46,100 nt of DNA from contig MSJI02000313.1 in NCBI GenBank assembly GCA_001931905.2, forward strand, positions 1 through 46,100. Direction: 5' to 3'. Within the stretch, counting starts at the first letter, position 1, and the number at the start of each line of letters is the position of its first letter. The notes beneath the pieces were generated by a model, which worked only from the letters and a program-made list of their open reading frames with translations, was not told the origin of the DNA and searched no databases. Of the stretch, positions 20,526 through 30,431 are shown piece by piece. The translations under genes were made by a program, and so were the position numbers. Source of the DNA: Cladosporium sp. IMV 00045. Its lineage: Eukaryota > Ascomycota > Dothideomycetes > Cladosporiales > Cladosporiaceae.

Positions 20526-23473
20526 TCAAAGCCTCCCCGTCCCATCCCCGCTATCAAACACAATCTCCGGCTCCCTCTTGCCCGTCGTCCCGCCCGTCAA
20601 ACTCCCCCTCTGTCCCCCACCCACCCTCGCCCTCCCTTTCCTCCCCATCCCCGTCCCCGCCCCCTTCCTCCCCTCGTGCAACGGACAAACCCCCCTCCCC
20701 CCACCAACCCCAACCCCAGCACCAAACCCACCACCCCCCCTCCCCCCCTCAAGCGGACAAAGCGGACTCCCCGCCAAATGATCCGGGACATCAACATCCA
20801 CACACCTGCGCAGCGGCGGCAGCAGTTTGTCATCTTCTTCTCCAGCCTCGTCTTCGAAATCGCTCTCTTCTAGCGCCGCGGCGGCTTGTCGGCTGACGTA
20901 CGAGCGCATGAGCGCTTGCTCTGCGCGCCGGGCGTCGTGGTAGCGGGTGGAGAAGGGCGTTTGGCTGAAGGACGTTATGGTGAGATCCTATTCTGTTATG
21001 TGGTGTGGTGGTGCTGGAGTGGGGGAGGGGCGGAGGAGGGTGAGGGTTCGGCGCGCGAGGTTCCGGGGTGAGGTGCTGGTGGTAGTTTTGGTGCTGGATA
21101 GGGTGGTTTGGCGGGCTATTGGCGCTATGGCGCTGCGACGACGCCGGCGGAGGAGGGGGCCGAGGCTGGGTTTGGGCGGTTTGAGGGGTGAGGGTGGGTC
21201 GTGTAGGAGGGTTGCGATTTCGCGGAGAAGGGAAGAGCGTTTGCGCCTCGAAGGGGTGGTGGGGGTTGGTGTTGAGGGCAGAGGGGCGGTGGGGGTTGTT
21301 GGGGATGAAGGGTTGGGGCGGAGGGAGAGTTTGCGTGGGAGTTGGGGCGTGTTTGAGGTTTCGTTGTTGGTGGTGGGTTTGGATTGGGGTGTTGGGTTTG
21401 TTTTGTTAGGGCGTGTGCTGGTTGCTTCTGAGGATGGGAAAGGAGTGTCGGATGGTCGGTGGTGGATTCCAGGGGTGCCAGGGACTTCGATCGAGACTCG
21501 TCTTGAGCGGTCGTAGTCTTCGCGCAGGGGAGGTAGTGGGGTGAAGGGTGAGGTTGGCCCAACCTCAATGTCTGATTCTAGTGGGCGGCGCTCTCTTGGA
21601 GGTACTGAACCGCTGTCGTCGCTTGCGCTAGAACTTCCAGGTGAACGCACGCGCGAGGGTGAGACGTCCGAACTGGCATTGGCGCGTCTTTTCCGGGCGA
21701 AGCATGGCGGCAGCGAGATGTCCTCTGACATACGCCTCCAGGAAGTTCTATTAGAGTCACCTGAAATCGGCGTTCCTTTCGATAGAGCTGGCGAAGATGG
21801 TTGGTCAGGAGTGGCCAGGTCTCCCTTCTCACGGATCGAGGGCGTGCCGGCCTTCGAAGCTACAGGCATCCCGAACACACTGAAGATACTTCCGCGTTTC
21901 TGGCGCTTTTCAACAGCTTCTGGGCTCATGCTCGGCCACAGGTCTTGCTGCACTTCCAGCTGTTGCGGCATGGGACGTTCCTGAGGGCGAGGCGTCGGTT
22001 TCTCCACTTCTAGAGGCGACAAGGTCGGAGTCACGCCTGCGCGGCTGGTCATCTGCCTGTGTAGTGTTGAGAAGTAATTGTCGTCCGTCTGGAAGGGGTT
22101 ACTGTCTGATTTGCCTGTCGCAGCAGAATGGGGCGTCGCAGGTAGAGGATCGAGAGAGCATGGGCTGACAGGTGTGTGGCGGCTGGAAGAACTGTGATGC
22201 TTCTTCTGACTCGAGGAGTGGGCTGAATGACCAGACTTTGGGGACTCGCGGCTTGAGCCTCTTGATAATGATGCGCGTTTGTGGCGAAAGTGCAGAGCGC
22301 CTGGCAGCTCGTTGACATCAAGTGAAGCTGATGCACGAAGAATGCCCGGTCGCTTCGTTTTAGCAGGTTTCGGTGGATGAGTTGCTGCTGGCGAAGTTGA
22401 TATGTTCTTCGACACGGATTCTTTTTCAGCTTTCGTTGAGGCGTTCGAAGGGACTTTCTTCAGCTGCTTCGGTGGTGGTAGTTTCAAGGAGGTGACGGCA
22501 GCTTGTGCGGATCTGTTGATGTAGGCCTCCAACGCTGCGTAGGTGTCATGGTTGGGCTCGTCGGATAAGATTCCATCGCGGCTGTCTTCAACAACTTTTG
22601 GGATGCCGTATGTTGGAGAGCGTAGTGGTGGTGATGAGTTGGCTTTCTTCTTCTCTTCGCGCTTTTTCTTTGTGTGTTGTGATGGCTTCAAGCGCTTGCG
22701 CAGAAGGCGTACGTCCACCCTGCGACGGAGCAGGTAGGCAAAGCTTGATGCAGCTGAGCTTGGTGTTGAACATTCTGAACTGGAGTTTTTGAGTGGCGGG
22801 TCGTCAAATGTTCCCGTGTTGAAAAGGGGAGCAGCTTCGTTCGTAGGGAAAAAGGTGGCGTCGACGACACCCGCGTCTTGTTCAGTAGCTTTCGACTCGG
22901 ATGGCACCTCGCTCTCGCGGGACTGTTGTGTAGGTGATGAAGAACTCCGCGATTTGTCGGTGGTGAAGTCATAGCCTGAGGTCATGGCATAGGTCCCAGC
23001 ACGCCCTCCCAGGAGCTGTGATGATACCTCCTCGGAGGAGGATTCCCACCATGTCGTTCGAACCTTTCCCGGTCCAGGGCTCGGTCGGTTGCGTGTGACC
23101 TGCGCGACCTCTGAGGATCCCCGATCTCGTAGTCCGCCACCTGATGGATCCCGTTCATGGCCTGGTGATGATGGTCCGGCCTCGCCGAGGAGTGGCGACG
23201 ATGGTGACGCGGGCGACGTGAAGTACGGACCGGAGAATGCGATCGATGCCTCGCTCGTCTCGGTCGGTGCGACCGCTCCCATTCGTTGTCCTCCCTCTGC
23301 TGCCTCTCCAGTTCCGCCACCTCCCTGTCTATCTTCGCTTTCTCCTTGCCACTGAATTTCTTGAAGCATGCCACTGGGTAGACGCTGCATACCGAGGCGA
23401 GCGCGATTGATGCAAATAGAAAGAATGCTCTGTGGTAACTTTTGTCCTTGTTCAAATCTTTGTAGATACCCAT
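20526..23473 (-). CDS. Single-TM, Ser/Pro-rich fungal protein; frame interrupted by TAG and a frame change
   Basis: Unknown function. The start at 23473 (MGIYKDLNKDKSYHRAFF) is followed by one membrane segment (about 15-36), then a coiled, charged stretch (KIDREVAELERQ). This frame ends at TGA 22982. The long downstream frame (YDFTTDKS...) differs by one position and begins with an ATG overlapping that stop (ATGA). An intron such as 22976-23049 (G/GTGGGA...CTCAG) would join them in phase, but its donor and branch site are weak. The body, disordered and Ser/Pro-rich, meets TAG at 20988-20990 (803 aa by this model). The same frame then stays open for 153 codons to 20526, beginning DLTITSFSQTPFSTRYHDAR and including VDVPDHLAGSPLCPL and GVCPLH, which resemble the C-termini I recall for related fungal proteins. 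No usable GT donor is close upstream of the TAG. Treat the model as provisional; the locus may be pseudogenic. Confidence 0.6.
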
Positions 23474-24377
23474 TGCTGAATGGGTGCTGGTGGTAGGCGG
23501 ATGTACTAGGACGAAGCGCTTGCAGAGCGCATGTGGGATAGTGAAATATTGGGTTGTCGGTTGGGGCGGTCAATTTTGCAGTCTGGAAGTGCTGATAGTG
23601 GCGAGGCTTGTGTGTGCCCAGGCTGCGTCAAGGAGCGACTGCAACGGAAGTGTGATGAGTTTCCAATGGCCGCGAGTGAGTTGTAATGGAGCTGCTTAGG
23701 TGGGTGTTGCGAGCTGCGAATCTGGTTTGTCGTAGGAGTTTGGTAGATGGCAGGCGCATGTGAATGTTTGTGGTCAGAGTCAAGTCGCGGGTTAAGAAGG
23801 CACTTGGCTGTGCACAAAGGAGGCAGGCAAATAGGATTCCTGTTAAGAGCAGGTGCGATGGTCAGGTCGGTCTAATTTCAACCTTTTTCGACTTTGCCCG
23901 ATCAATCACATGCAAAGGCGCAATGTCGGAGCCTATCCCTATGACTGATGTCAGGTCAGGCAACGTGTGCAGCCTTGTTGACGTCGTTTGTATGACTTTC
24001 TGGAAGCAAACACCTTGTGCGGTCTTCGCTTCTGGGTTTCACTTTGGATTACATGACATTGCAGTGACATTCCTACGGCTCGCGTCGGATTCACGTGCAG
24101 CTACGCATGGAATTAAAAGAGTGGCAGTATGAGTGGAAAACTTCTGAACGCACCTTTGGACAGAAATCGCAGGATCATGTTGGCTTGATGAGAAAGCTCA
24201 GAGACTGCTCTGGATCTGACGGAAGCGAGATTGTCTTTTGTCTCATTCACGCGGCGATGCATACATGGAAAAATGGTTCCTCCATTCTCTCCAGTAGCTT
24301 CTTGAACCGAGATTAGCATTCCAATATGAGCCGACCAGACAGATGGACAAATTCCAATATCCAAAGGGATTTCATTC
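23474..24377. other. Intergenic, 0.9 kb
   Basis: Upstream region of the TM protein gene and 3' flank of the double-psi barrel gene, both on the minus strand. A CACGTG lies near 24094. No coding frame of note. Confidence 0.55.
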
Positions 24378-25104
24378 TCAGTCACTAGACTCCGAGTCGA
24401 GCCAAGCCCAGTTGACATTGACTCGACCTTTCTCACTCGACGCAAGCTTCTCGAAAGCTGAGATAGTCACGTCCAGATCGTCTGGTTCACAGCCCGTACA
24501 CCGATCGACGACCTTCAAATCCACACTCCTCATCTCTCCACGATCTTCATCGAAGCGTTGCGCGCGCAGAAAGAGTCCGCACAATGGATTCGCATTGGAG
24601 TTGCCGCCTGTGGAGCTCGAACTGCCTGCTGCGTCGAAGAGGTAGTGTGAGACGGACACAATGTTGTCCGAATCAGCATTGGTCATGCCGCAAGCACCAA
24701 GCCCTGGTGCGTAGTATGTGAGATCGCCGGAGAACGTCTGAGCATTCGAAGGAAGCGGTAGATTTTTGTGTCTACATACGGTCAGTTGCTGATCGCAGGC
24801 GCTGAATATATGCGTAGGTTAGTTACTTTGGTTTCTGTGTCAGTCCCACTGATAGACCGATGATGAGTGCGAGTAGCGCCAGTATCGATGCGAGAAATAC
24901 TGCTAGAAAGATTTTTCTACGCATTCCTAGGTATTTCCGGTGAGGCGGCATCGTCGCGTCCAGTTTCTCTCTGATAGAGTTCCCGTGAAAGCCATGCGAT
25001 TGGGTTGCCGCTCCATGGTCATTAGTGGCGCCTTCATGTTCCCATTCTGGCACTTCGATCTCCTTATCCGCAATGGGCGGGTTAGAATGTGCGTGATTAG
25101 CCAT
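24378..25104 (-). CDS. Membrane-anchored RlpA-like double-psi beta-barrel (expansin-like) protein
   Basis: Two exons, 24827-25104 and 24378-24771, with a 55-bp intron (AA/GTAACT, branch CAACTGACC, acceptor TGTAG); the junction gives TQKPK/HKNLPLP. The product is 223 aa. Residues 1-60 are hydrophilic and probably cytosolic. A strong membrane segment follows at about 65-87 (RRK before it, no cleavable signal), then a double-psi beta-barrel domain at about 107-220. Its marks are DLTYYAPGLGACG, NPLCGLF, LKVVDRCTGC and DLDVTISAFEKLAS, the usual order in barwin/expansin/RlpA-type domains; the Asp in VVDRC corresponds to the conserved barrel aspartate. A type II orientation would put the barrel outside, at the wall. 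Secreted relatives have a signal peptide instead of an anchor. Wall binding or loosening is inferred from the fold. Confidence 0.87.
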
Positions 25105-27902
25105 GGTCGCTGCCAGGATCAGTGTGCTGTCGGACGGAAGAAGCGTGCTTATGTGCAAAGGAAGGTGTTTGCTGGAAGCGCTATCATGACGCCACAGTAA
25201 CATACATCGTCATGCGCGAATTCAATATGAAACATGGACAGCAGCAATCGTACGAATTATTACAAGTACAAAGTTGGAAGTATTAGGAGGTATACCGTCA
25301 GGGGCGGGTAGCGATAGCGCCAGGTTCCACTTTTTGGCGCCCGAATTGGCAAGTCGCTTGGCGGACAGCCAACTTCCTTGAGGATTTCTGACCTCACCTC
25401 CTGCAGGATTCATTCGTTCAGCTATGCCATGTCTGTTGCAAATCACCAACTCCCGTTGCCATGTTGTCAGTGAGCGAGGTGGTAAGCTGGGTGGACGAGG
25501 TTACATGTCTGATGGTAGCACCACGAAAAAGTGATGCCCGGATCTTCCTGATATCTCTCAAACGGTACGCTTCCAACACAATCCTCCCATGCTTACTGAC
25601 GATGTTGTAATCCAATTGTGAGCTGTCAGTAGCCTCTGATCACGCAGTCACATGGATGGTGCCATCTGAACAGTCCTCATGGGTTTTCCGCTGCGAATGA
25701 AGAACAGACAGACGCCCCAACCTACTTTCATGCGATTATGGATTTGCCCCCATGCTACATCTTCTCAATGGAAAAACAAGACAGTGGTGCGTTGGTATGC
25801 TTTTGATCGTCGAGCGTCGTATCGTGTCACTGTAGGTTGTACCGACCGTCAGAATGCCCTTCAGGCGGACTTGAGGAAAATTTGCTAACTTGGCTCCCAG
25901 GCTTCCTTGCGACACCCGCCTACCCCGATGCCCAGCAAGGCACCGCAGAACTACTCAAGGCCCTTGGGAATACCGCTACAATGCCCGTACATGCTTTCGC
26001 AAGAAATGCGACACCGACGTCAAGGGGCGGCCTTCACCAAACACACCGCGCCCGGGGTTGCCCGCACGGCACCGCACACCAAGCACGCGTGCTGCCTTTG
26101 TCTGCGCGCCTTAAGGCAGCGCGAGGGAGCCACGAGCAATGAGGCTACTTAATGTGTTGTAGTTGTCGTCAGTCATCTTCCCGATTCCTTGTGGTGTAGT
26201 GGTATTGCATGCCGTAGCGTGGTGGCCCATTAAGTCTTGCTTTACCACTTGCGGAGTGTCCCATCGCAAGGTCTCGGTTCGAATCCCGTAGTCCGCACAC
26301 GGAATACTAACCGTCCAGTTGTGCGCATGAAGGTGATTGGTTAATAAAATCGGCTTTGCTGGTTTTCCCTAGAGTCCGCACCGGGGGGACGCCCCTGGAT
26401 AAGACGGGACTCCAAGGTTTTTGCATTTTTTGCGTACGATACTAGTGTGTTGTATTCTTTCAACGCATTGTGTGTGGCAAATTGCTTAGGTGTTGTTGTG
26501 TTGTTTTTTGCTTGTCCGTGATCGCTCTCCTCGAGGGAGCGCTGGCTGCTGACGCAGGGCCCAAAAAGCGTCGAAAATGCCACATGCTCTCACAATCACA
26601 AATCTACTGCTATGTAGTATTTCAGGAATAAGAGCATTATTTTGATGCACCCTCAATCAATTCAGAGAGTCAGAGCGCGGCTTTCGGCCATTCTACGATG
26701 AAGGTAGGTGATTTGAAAGTCATATCGATTCCCAGCGCGCTCCGCTGTTAGGCATAGACAGCTGGTTTCTGTACTATCACATCGCTGCTGCAATTGTGAG
26801 GCCACATTCAGCACCGGCGGTGCCTTTAAAGCCAAGATACCATTCTTTGCCCGTCCTACTCGCCGCGCGATCCCCTATTGGCGGTGACTTTACTCTCGAC
26901 CCGCTCCGACATTCATGAGGAAAATGCGCGATCATGCCTCGGTGACAAACGATCGAAATGGCATCGAATACCAGTAGGTGTACAACTCGACGAAAAGTGA
27001 TTCGTTCAGACAAAACATACAACAGCAGCTACAGCCAAGGTCAACGGAGGTGTGCTGCAAGAGCTGGTAGGCACGAAGAGCACTATAAGCAGGTTCAGAG
27101 CAGCAAGACTACGGAGGTCTGTGGACTTGCTTGCAACTCACACAAACTGTGCAGGCCACTGTTCCTTTGTGTCGCCCTTGTCGTTGTAAAACTTGCCAAC
27201 CAATCGCCAGATGCATCTTTGACAGCAAGGTTCGGGCTTGCTTTGGTGGCGAGATAGCGTGTTCACCAAAGCGATTACACGTGGCGAACATAATGATGAG
27301 TTGTGTGACTGCTTGTCGATAGTCTAGAATGCTTTGACATCGTTCGCTTGTTGCTCTGCTGTATCGAACATGCAATAGCTGCGTTTGGGGATCAGCGCCC
27401 AGGGCGAGTGTCAGATATATGTACAAACCATGAAGCCTTACGATCGTCATTAGGATGGGGGAAATGTTCTGTTGATTTCTTTGTATCGCTCTGTCAAGGC
27501 TGCGCAGATTCACTCCAAAAGGCGACCAGTTTCATGTTAAACCGGCTGTCTTGATGTGCGTGAGCCTCGCGGCCTTGACTGAGCTGGATGTGAAACGTCT
27601 CACGTGGCGCTGTGTAGCTTGTTTGGACGCTGCCTTGCACTCAGCCACAAGACTCCTTTGTTCTCTGACCTCACATCCATCTCTCTTCATCACCATCATT
27701 ATTCCTACAAAAACATCCAAAAAGTCGTTGCTCGTCTTGCACAGTTCGTTGACGTCCGCCTGCTTGTCTCCCGCACCCCCGGATTGCCAACACATTCTTC
27801 CACCGCATTCTGCACCTCAACCCAACCTACCAAACCTACGACCTTACTATTGTCAAGCTCAACATAAACATACATCCTTATTCTTCTCCCACCTACGCTT
27901 TC
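25105..27902. other. Gene-poor region, 2.8 kb
   Basis: I find no protein gene. A degenerate tRNA-like element lies at about 26190-26298 (listed separately), with a 9-bp direct repeat (AGTCCGCAC at 26290-26298 and 26373-26381). The remainder has short frames on both strands without resemblance to known families. The last 350 bp should be the promoter and leader of the gene at 27903. Confidence 0.55.
26190..26298 (+). pseudogene. tRNA-like element (degenerate tRNA or SINE head)
   Basis: A clear A-box-like sequence (GTGGTGTAGTGGTATTGC, as in glycine or aspartate tRNAs) is followed about 60 nt later by a B-box (GGTTCGAATCCC). Between them are a GTGGT/ACCAC hairpin and a TTGCG/CGCAA stem with a CCC-containing loop, recalling the anticodon arm of tRNA-Gly(CCC). 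The T-stem is imperfect and the 3' end (TCCGCAC) has no matching 5' acceptor strand, so I do not call a functional tRNA. A tRNA pseudogene or the Pol III promoter part of a SINE both fit. Confidence 0.4.
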
Positions 27903-28893
27903 ATGTCCTTGCCATCAGCGCTGCAACAGAGCCAGAACGATCTATGTAAGAATTCGCCATCTGCAGGGGAAGCATATCATCTAACAGCACTCTCTAGACA
28001 AGCAAGACTTTGGCAAGATGAAGCCGCATGATGCGTACGATCATGACTGGACCAAGCCCTTGCCACGTATTGCTATGCGTAAACCGAGCTGGAGGCGTGG
28101 CCAGGACGGCGAGTCCGTCATCAAGATCCCCATGCCGCAGGAGCCACCACTGCACAAGATGAAGTCACTCGTGGAACATCCAAACGGCGACCGTACGATC
28201 ACACTCAAGAGGCCCTTCTTCGACGCGTTCGATGGAATCGCCGCGCAGGATGGCGCACTGGCAAAACGCAGATGGAGCTACGATCATGATTTGCCACAGC
28301 GCATGGTTTTTGAAGCGAAGAAACGCAGAGACAGCATGCAAGACGACGGCAGCACGTCTGGCACCAGCCAGACGCAAGACTCAGTGGAACTCCTCCTCTC
28401 TCCGCCACCCACAGAGCAGAAGCAGCCGCCTCCCGCCATCGTTCTATCTACCGAGCCAGCACCGGCTACTCAAGACAAGCCGGCCACGATTCCCAGGGAG
28501 CTTGAAATCGATGGCAATGCAGGCTTCGACCCGCTACAAACGAGCGACAAGCCTGATGCCGACACCATCAAAACCTATTCTTACAAAGGAAGACGCTACG
28601 AAGTGCAAGGCGACGAGCCACCAGAATGGCTGGTAGACGTCAAGGAGAGCCCAAAGAAGTCGACCCAGGCTTCCAAAGCGACCCCATCTGCTAGGAAACG
28701 TAGTAGAGCTTCGCTCACACCGAACACTTCCTCCAGCCAGACTCGTCGCTCTTCACGCACTGCCTCGAACAACACCAGCACCACCGCTACCAACATAGGA
28801 TATGACGAGAGACGCAGGTCTAAACGCGCCAGACGTAGTGTGGTGGCGAGTCAGCCATCCCCGCAAGACGATCTTTTCGAATCGTTTGAATGA
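27903..28893 (+). CDS. Small basic protein of unknown function, two exons
   Basis: Exons 27903-27945 and 27998-28893 with a 52-bp intron (CTAT/GTAAGA, branch ATCTAACAG, acceptor CTCTCTAG). The joined frame reads MSLPSALQQSQNDLYKQDFG, then KMKPHDAYDHDW, giving 312 aa. I recognise no family. The N-terminal third looks ordered and conserved in style (IKIPMPQEPPLHKMKSLVEH, TITLKRPFFDAFDG). A second candidate patch is TYSYKGRRYEVQGDEPPEWL near residues 205-225. The C-terminus is disordered, with basic clusters (RKRSRAS, RRRSKRARRS) typical of nuclear localisation signals. The protein may be nuclear. The in-phase intron with a good branch site supports a real gene; a model starting at the ATG 28018 would miss the first exon. 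Confidence 0.72.
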
Positions 28894-29441
28894 AGAAATG
28901 GCCTGTTCGAGTTTGGAAATAAAGATGCACTTTGCCGCAGGTAGAGTGAGCATGCCTTGGGCTTACGGCTAGAAATGTCTCAGGCTTTGGACATGCTGAT
29001 GCAATCTCTTCGTTGGTCCTTGGAAAATCCCCTTACAATATACTACCCAAACATGCATCACGGCATCGATATCGATCTTTCCCACCATCAGGGTGGACAA
29101 ATCCAATCCATACGATAGGAAGTATCGAGATCGAATCTCAATTCATCATCATAGTGGAGCCTCCTCGCAGCGGATAGCGCCCGCCCGCTTGAAGACAAAC
29201 TAGCGCCAACTCTTTCCCAGCCTCTGCGCAGTTGGTTCCATACCTTACTACTTCCAAAGCTTGTGTTGAGCGGCGCCAGCGTTGGCGCAATCCGCAGCTT
29301 GAGTCCCATACTTGAGTAAGATTGGCAAGTAGAAAAGAAAAGCCCCTCCCCCTCCCTGTCCCTCTCCTCTCCTCGTGTGTGTAATATCATCCAACCCACC
29401 CCTATCATACCACCGTCACCACCACCACCGCCCACGCAACA
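28894..29441. other. Intergenic, 0.55 kb
   Basis: Same-strand spacer with the 3' UTR of the upstream gene and the promoter/leader of the TENA-type gene. The last 120 bp are C- and CCAC-rich, like other fungal leaders. Nothing else seen. Confidence 0.55.
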
Positions 29442-30140
29442 ATGCCCTCCCTCACCTCCCACCTCCTGGGCCTCGAGCCCCTCCCCCTCCTCGAAGCAAC
29501 CCAACACCCCTTCCTCGCCGCCGCCGCCCAGTCGCAACTCTCGCTCGCGCACTTGAAAACCTGGCTCGCGCAAGACCGACTCTACGCCATGAGCTACGTG
29601 AACTTCATGGGCGTGATGCTCTCCCGCCTGCCAATCCCCGGCTCGTCGCAGCGCGACAACACGCTGGAATGGCGCGTCGCGGACCTCCTGATAGACGCGC
29701 TGGTGAACATCAAGCGCGAGCTGAAAATGTTCGAAGACACCGCCGCCGCCGAGGGCTGGCTGGAGGACATCTGCGACGCGGTGCCGAGCCCACAGACGCG
29801 CGCGTACCAGGACCTGTTCGCGGGCGCGGCGGCGCCTTCGAGGCCTTTGGTCGTTTCGCTTGTTGCGCTTTGGGCGACTGAGGAGTGCTATCTGCGCTCG
29901 TGGCGGTATGCTTGGAGTAAGGTCGATCACTCCCTTGCGGCGAAGGATAAGGATGTCATGCAGCGGGTTTTCATCCCGAATTGGAGTTCGAGTGAGTTCG
30001 AGGCTTTTGTGAGGAGGATTGGGGGGCTGGTGAATAAGTTTGGCGCTTCGATGGAGGAGGGGGGGTGGGAGTGGGGGGAGTGCGAGGAGGTTTGGAGGCA
30101 GGTCCTTTGGGCTGAGAAGGGGTTTTGGCCGGATGTTTGA
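29442..30140 (+). CDS. TENA/THI-4-type (haem-oxygenase-fold) protein
   Basis: 232 aa, single exon, ATG in good context (CAACAATGC). The all-helical sequence matches the TENA/THI-4/PQQC superfamily in layout: HPFLAAAAQSQLSLAHLKTW and LAQDRLYAMSYVNFMG at the N-terminus, a central helix bearing IKRELKMFED, a C-terminal WATEECYLRSWRYAW helix and a final EEVWRQVLWAEKGFW helix. Bacterial and yeast members hydrolyse aminopyrimidines or thiamin in salvage. Many fungal stand-alone members, like this one, are untested and no thiamin gene is nearby. I cannot point to the nucleophilic Cys of the TenA_C class; the EEC in the late helix may instead mark the TenA_E type. Fold call good, reaction uncertain. 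Confidence 0.82.
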   Translation: MPSLTSHLLGLEPLPLLEATQHPFLAAAAQSQLSLAHLKTWLAQDRLYAMSYVNFMGVMLSRLPIPGSSQRDNTLEWRVADLLIDALVNIKRELKMFEDTAAAEGWLEDICDAVPSPQTRAYQDLFAGAAAPSRPLVVSLVALWATEECYLRSWRYAWSKVDHSLAAKDKDVMQRVFIPNWSSSEFEAFVRRIGGLVNKFGASMEEGGWEWGECEEVWRQVLWAEKGFWPDV

Positions 30141-30431
30141 TCTTGTAGGATTGTGGGATTTGGTGATGATTTAATGTCTTTTTGAGGATCGATGATTTGA
30201 GGGAATAGGGTAACGAAGAATCAAGGGCTCAAGCTCTGCTATGACTTTGACTAAATCGGGAAGACAATATAACAAAGAATAAGTAAGAACGAGAAACAGA
30301 TCGTCAAAGCATGGTTTTCATTATTGAGTTCTTCACATCCTATAATACAATGCAATGGAACCTCAGTAGTCCAATTCCGAACCACTAAAAACGCTCTAAG
30401 CCTCAATGCAACAGAGACCCAAGAAACCTTC

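Noticed and set aside
20309..20896. 195-codon + strand Pro-rich frame
   Set aside because: Pyrimidine-rich complement of the Gly-rich tract on the minus strand; low complexity only.
29088..29930. 280-codon minus-strand frame
   Set aside because: Overlaps the TENA-type coding sequence on the opposite strand; Arg/Gly-rich shadow translation.
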